This document shows, one piece after another, positions 61,335 through 64,000 of a stretch of 64,000 nt of DNA. The notes under the pieces are model-generated. The model saw only the letters and a list, made by a program, of their open reading frames with translations, was not told the DNA's origin and searched no databases. Position numbers and translations under genes: made by a program. Numbering within the stretch: the stretch's first letter is position 1; each line of letters opens with the position of its first letter. This DNA comes from Olsenella sp. (GTDB lineage Bacteria; Actinomycetota; Coriobacteriia; Coriobacteriales; Atopobiaceae): contig JALCMG010000005.1 of assembly GCA_022648325.1 (NCBI GenBank), forward strand, positions 1-64,000. Reading direction: 5' to 3'.

Positions 61335-63443
61335 ATGGCTTTGAGCAAGGATGACAGGGCTAGGCTCACCAAGTCCGGCAAGCTTGCGCGTACTGCGCTT
61401 GCTGCCGCGCACATAGGGACGAGAGCAACGTCGCATTCGGGCGAACGTGGCGCGGCAACGGGTGCATCCCTTCCTGGTGACATCACGGATTACCTGCGGG
61501 GCGCCCTTGTTGTCGAGGACGCTGGCAACGGTCTTGTGCAGCCCTACCGCTTTTCAAAAAAGCAGCTGCGCTACCTGGACTCCGTTGGCCGCGGACGTCG
61601 TGCCCGGGCGACCTCGGGCATCTGCTTTGCCCTCGTGACCACGGGTGACGAAGTCTCCTTTGACTGCCGGGTGACGGGCGCTCTTGACCCATCAAACCCC
61701 CTGTACGCCGAGGTCATGACCCGCTTGGGAAGCCTTGGTCAGGCGGAGGATGGCCTTATCGACGGCATCGATGTCGTGGTAGAAGGCGGGCAGGCCCATA
61801 CCGTTGCGGTACAGGACGGTCGCATTTCCGTGGGCTTTGACAATCCCGGGCACGTGCCCGTTGAGGTGCGTGTATACCTCCCGCTTATTATGTCTGTTAC
61901 GGTGGGACACCTTGCCTCGAACGGTACGGCTTCGCCCGCGCCGCACCGTGGGTACCTGCTTGCCCTTGGCGACTCCATTACCCAGGGCTTTGTTGTTGGG
62001 TGCCCGTCCCTCTCGTACCCTGCGCTTCTCTCGGCTGAATTGGGCCTTGACCTGGTGAACCAAGCCGTCTGCGGCTACGTCTTTGACTCTCGGACGCTGG
62101 CTGGCACGAAGGCGCTACGCAAGGAGCCGCCTGCGGCAATAACCTTGGCATACGGAACCAACGATTGGTGCCGCAAGGGGTCTGGCAAGAAGATTCGCCG
62201 CGACGCGGCCGCCTATCTGGACCGCCTTTGCGAGCTCTTTCCCAAGACGCCCATCTATGTTCTCACGCCGCTCTGGCGTCCAGAGGAAGAGGACGAGGCG
62301 GCGTGCGCTGACATCCCCAGTGGAAAGTCACTCTCGTGGGTGCGGCATGCCGTCGAGCGTGCGTGCGACGGCCACAAAAACGTGACCCTGGTCGACGGCT
62401 CTGCCATTCTGCCGAGAAGCCCGCTCTTGTTTGCGGACGGTCAGTTGCATCCCGGTTCTACTGGTGCGGCGATTGTTGCGGAGGCACTGGCGGCAGCAAT
62501 GCGCAAAGAGAACCTCGAGGCGAGCGGTCGCGCTCCGCGGGCAGCGCTCGTGCCCGGGCCCAAACAGAAGAAGGCGCCAGCAGAGCCCACGTTGCGTCTC
62601 GACGTGGTTGACGCCGAGAGCCTCTCTCGTTCCGGGGCTCCGGGCACGCACCGTGAATTCGATTGTCTCGTACGCACGGTCTGGCGCTTGCGCCAGGAAG
62701 ACGGCTGCCCTTGGGACCGAGAGCAGACGCACGAATCCCTTGCGCGCTATATGGTCGAGGAGGCCTACGAGGCTGCCGAGGCGCTGCGCGCCGATGACCC
62801 CTCCCATATGGCCGAGGAGCTCGGCGATGTGCTCTACCAGGTGGTCCTCAATTCTCAGATTGCTGCGGAGGAGGGGGCCTTCACCGTCGATGACGTGTGC
62901 CGGGCTATTGACGAGAAGCTCGTGCGTCGCCATCCGCACGTGTTTGGTGGCATAGACGCCAAGACTCCCGAGGACGTGGCGCGCATCTGGGACAACGTGA
63001 AGCGCCACGAACGTGAGAGGGCCGGAGGCGGCAGGGAGGCCGATGAGGTTGGCCTGCTCGACTCGGTGCCGCGCTCGATGCCAGCGCTCATGCAGTGTCA
63101 GAAGATTAGTGCTCGCGCAGCCAAAGTTGGCTTTGAGTGGGATGACGTTTCCGGCGTGTGGGATAAGGTGCGCGAGGAACGCGACGAATTCGAGCGCGAG
63201 CCCGAGGGATCCCAGAGTCGCGCACACGAGTTTGGGGACCTGCTGTTTGCGCTGGTGAACGTCGCGCGCATGGAGGGCATCGATGCCGAGGGCGCTCTGG
63301 CGCAGAGCAACCAGAAGTTTCGTCATCGCTGGTCGCGCATGGAGGAGCTGGCACGCGAGAAGGGCCGTGACCTTGGTACGCTTTCGACTGCTGAGCTTAA
63401 CGACCTTTGGGACCGTGCGAAGCACGAGGAGAAGCGCTCCTGA
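61335..63443 (+). CDS. SGNH hydrolase fused to MazG nucleotide pyrophosphohydrolase
   Basis: A 702-residue two-enzyme protein. Residues about 55-190 are beta-rich, like the jelly-roll preceding some SGNH esterases. The SGNH domain has all four blocks: GDSIT with nucleophile S214, a Gly in block II, GTNDW (N276) and D368-x3-H372 (DGQLHPG). After a Lys/Pro/Ala linker (about 395-430), residues 435-695 are a complete MazG with tandem domains (DGCPWDREQTHESLARYMVEEAYEAAEAL, MAEELGDVLYQVV and RAHEFGDLLFALVNVARM). The first may be a deacetylase or esterase; the second hydrolyses NTPs such as damaged nucleotides. GGAGAGGAG precedes ATG 61335. No break or stop separates the parts. Confidence 0.87.
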   Translation: MALSKDDRARLTKSGKLARTALAAAHIGTRATSHSGERGAATGASLPGDITDYLRGALVVEDAGNGLVQPYRFSKKQLRYLDSVGRGRRARATSGICFALVTTGDEVSFDCRVTGALDPSNPLYAEVMTRLGSLGQAEDGLIDGIDVVVEGGQAHTVAVQDGRISVGFDNPGHVPVEVRVYLPLIMSVTVGHLASNGTASPAPHRGYLLALGDSITQGFVVGCPSLSYPALLSAELGLDLVNQAVCGYVFDSRTLAGTKALRKEPPAAITLAYGTNDWCRKGSGKKIRRDAAAYLDRLCELFPKTPIYVLTPLWRPEEEDEAACADIPSGKSLSWVRHAVERACDGHKNVTLVDGSAILPRSPLLFADGQLHPGSTGAAIVAEALAAAMRKENLEASGRAPRAALVPGPKQKKAPAEPTLRLDVVDAESLSRSGAPGTHREFDCLVRTVWRLRQEDGCPWDREQTHESLARYMVEEAYEAAEALRADDPSHMAEELGDVLYQVVLNSQIAAEEGAFTVDDVCRAIDEKLVRRHPHVFGGIDAKTPEDVARIWDNVKRHERERAGGGREADEVGLLDSVPRSMPALMQCQKISARAAKVGFEWDDVSGVWDKVREERDEFEREPEGSQSRAHEFGDLLFALVNVARMEGIDAEGALAQSNQKFRHRWSRMEELAREKGRDLGTLSTAELNDLWDRAKHEEKRS

Positions 63444-63533
63444 GCCTGAGCGTGGGCCCTTCTGGTATACACTGGATTCCATGCGGGAAAGCCGCGCTGT
63501 CACGCCAAATCAAACAAGAAACGAAGTAACGGC

Positions 63534-64000
63534 ATGAGCAGATATTCGGGCACAGAAATTGCGCTGAGAGGATCCACAGACGTGTCTCCACGACCTGCGG
63601 TATATACCTACTCCGCGGGCAGGGCACATCACTCTCGCTTTTCTTCGGTAATGGAGGGCGTTCGCGTGGAGGAGGACAGTCCTAGTGGCCGTCACGTTGG
63701 TACAGGTTCTGCTCCGCGCTCGCGCTCGGGTCGTGTGCAGCCCACGGCATCGCGCGGACGCGCTTCCCGAGGGGCCTCTGCTAGGCGTGTGACGGAGGCC
63801 CGTTCCGTTGGCGCCGCAAGCGCCGCCCGCACCAGTACCCGCTCTGGACGCCGTGTACAGCGCACCGCCGAGCCGGCATCCGGTGCCGCTGTCGGTGCTG
63901 CCACCAAGGCCACAAGCGTCGTCTCGGAAGCCACATCTGTTGCGTCTGCGACTGTTTCGCGGGCGGAGGGATTTGCCGCCGCGCACCGCCTTCCCATCAT
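63534..64000 (+). CDS. Ser/Arg/Ala-rich protein, cut by the window edge
   Basis: The frame from ATG 63534 is open to the end of the window (155 residues visible). Composition is strongly Ser/Arg/Ala/Thr with no hydrophobic helix yet; segments such as ASRGRASRGASARRV and TSVVSEATSVASATV look disordered. Such basic, unstructured N-termini occur before a transmembrane helix in some actinobacterial cell-division or wall proteins, which also often follow mazG, but this is a guess. No clear ribosome site; an 18-codon ORF at 63481-63537 overlaps its start (ATGA), so coupling is possible. Confidence 0.5.
   Translation, partial: MSRYSGTEIALRGSTDVSPRPAVYTYSAGRAHHSRFSSVMEGVRVEEDSPSGRHVGTGSAPRSRSGRVQPTASRGRASRGASARRVTEARSVGAASAARTSTRSGRRVQRTAEPASGAAVGAATKATSVVSEATSVASATVSRAEGFAAAHRLPI

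Overview
The window is GC-rich bacterial chromosome. Gene content suggests an anaerobic actinobacterium of the Coriobacteriia, most like an Olsenella/Atopobium-type organism (inferred; no rRNA is present). Pointers are the glycogen operon, rubrerythrin, lactose/cellobiose PTS, permuted GH3 glucosidases and an AmmeMemoRadiSam pair. Nearly every gene has a good AGGAGG-like ribosome site. ATG dominates, with some GTG and TTG starts.

Layout. 1-6.9 kb: PAP2 phosphatase, thioredoxin, a UDG-like protein, glucose-6-phosphate isomerase, AmmeMemoRadiSam genes and a small membrane protein. 7.3-12.2 kb: a GntR regulator divergent from a GH1/EIIC/EIIB/EIIA beta-glucoside PTS operon. 12.3-13.4 kb: SRP RNA and DedA. 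13.4-16.5 kb: an insertion-sequence graveyard holding an IS3-like fragment, an internally deleted IS256-type element, and an IS30-type element with frameshifted transposase and intact 14-bp flanking direct repeats. 16.5-19.7 kb: an apparently complete RiPP cassette made of a 28-residue precursor with two cysteines (too short for routine gene calling), a radical SAM/SPASM maturase and an ABC exporter. 19.9-31.8 kb: two membrane-anchored, circularly permuted GH3 glucosidases flank a small-ORF cluster, a metNIQ methionine importer and a LytTR two-component system. 32-36.9 kb: dnaX-ybaB-recR, a membrane protein and tRNA-Asp. 37-42.4 kb: HAD hydrolase, Rrf2 regulator, a MutY-like glycosylase, rubrerythrin, metY and nth. 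42.6-54.5 kb: glycogen genes glgB, then glgP-glgC-glgD-glgA and a GH13-GH77 fusion. 54.7-57.4 kb: a lic-type phosphocholine operon. 57.6-64 kb: mfd, an SGNH-MazG fusion and an edge-truncated gene.

Working together. The glg genes make, branch and remobilise glycogen from glucose-1-phosphate, with pgi linking to glycolysis. GH1/PTS and the GH3 enzymes supply glucose from beta-glucosides. MetNIQ and MetY supply methionine and sulfur. The lic genes take up choline and activate it to CDP-choline, presumably for surface decoration; no transferase is in view.

Most notable: the small RiPP cassette beside the IS30 element; the SGNH-MazG fusion; a histone-like K/A tail on GlgB; a LicC-LicA fusion; a shared GGAAC(C)GTTCCC box at glgB and glgP; and two families of intergenic palindromes just downstream of genes.
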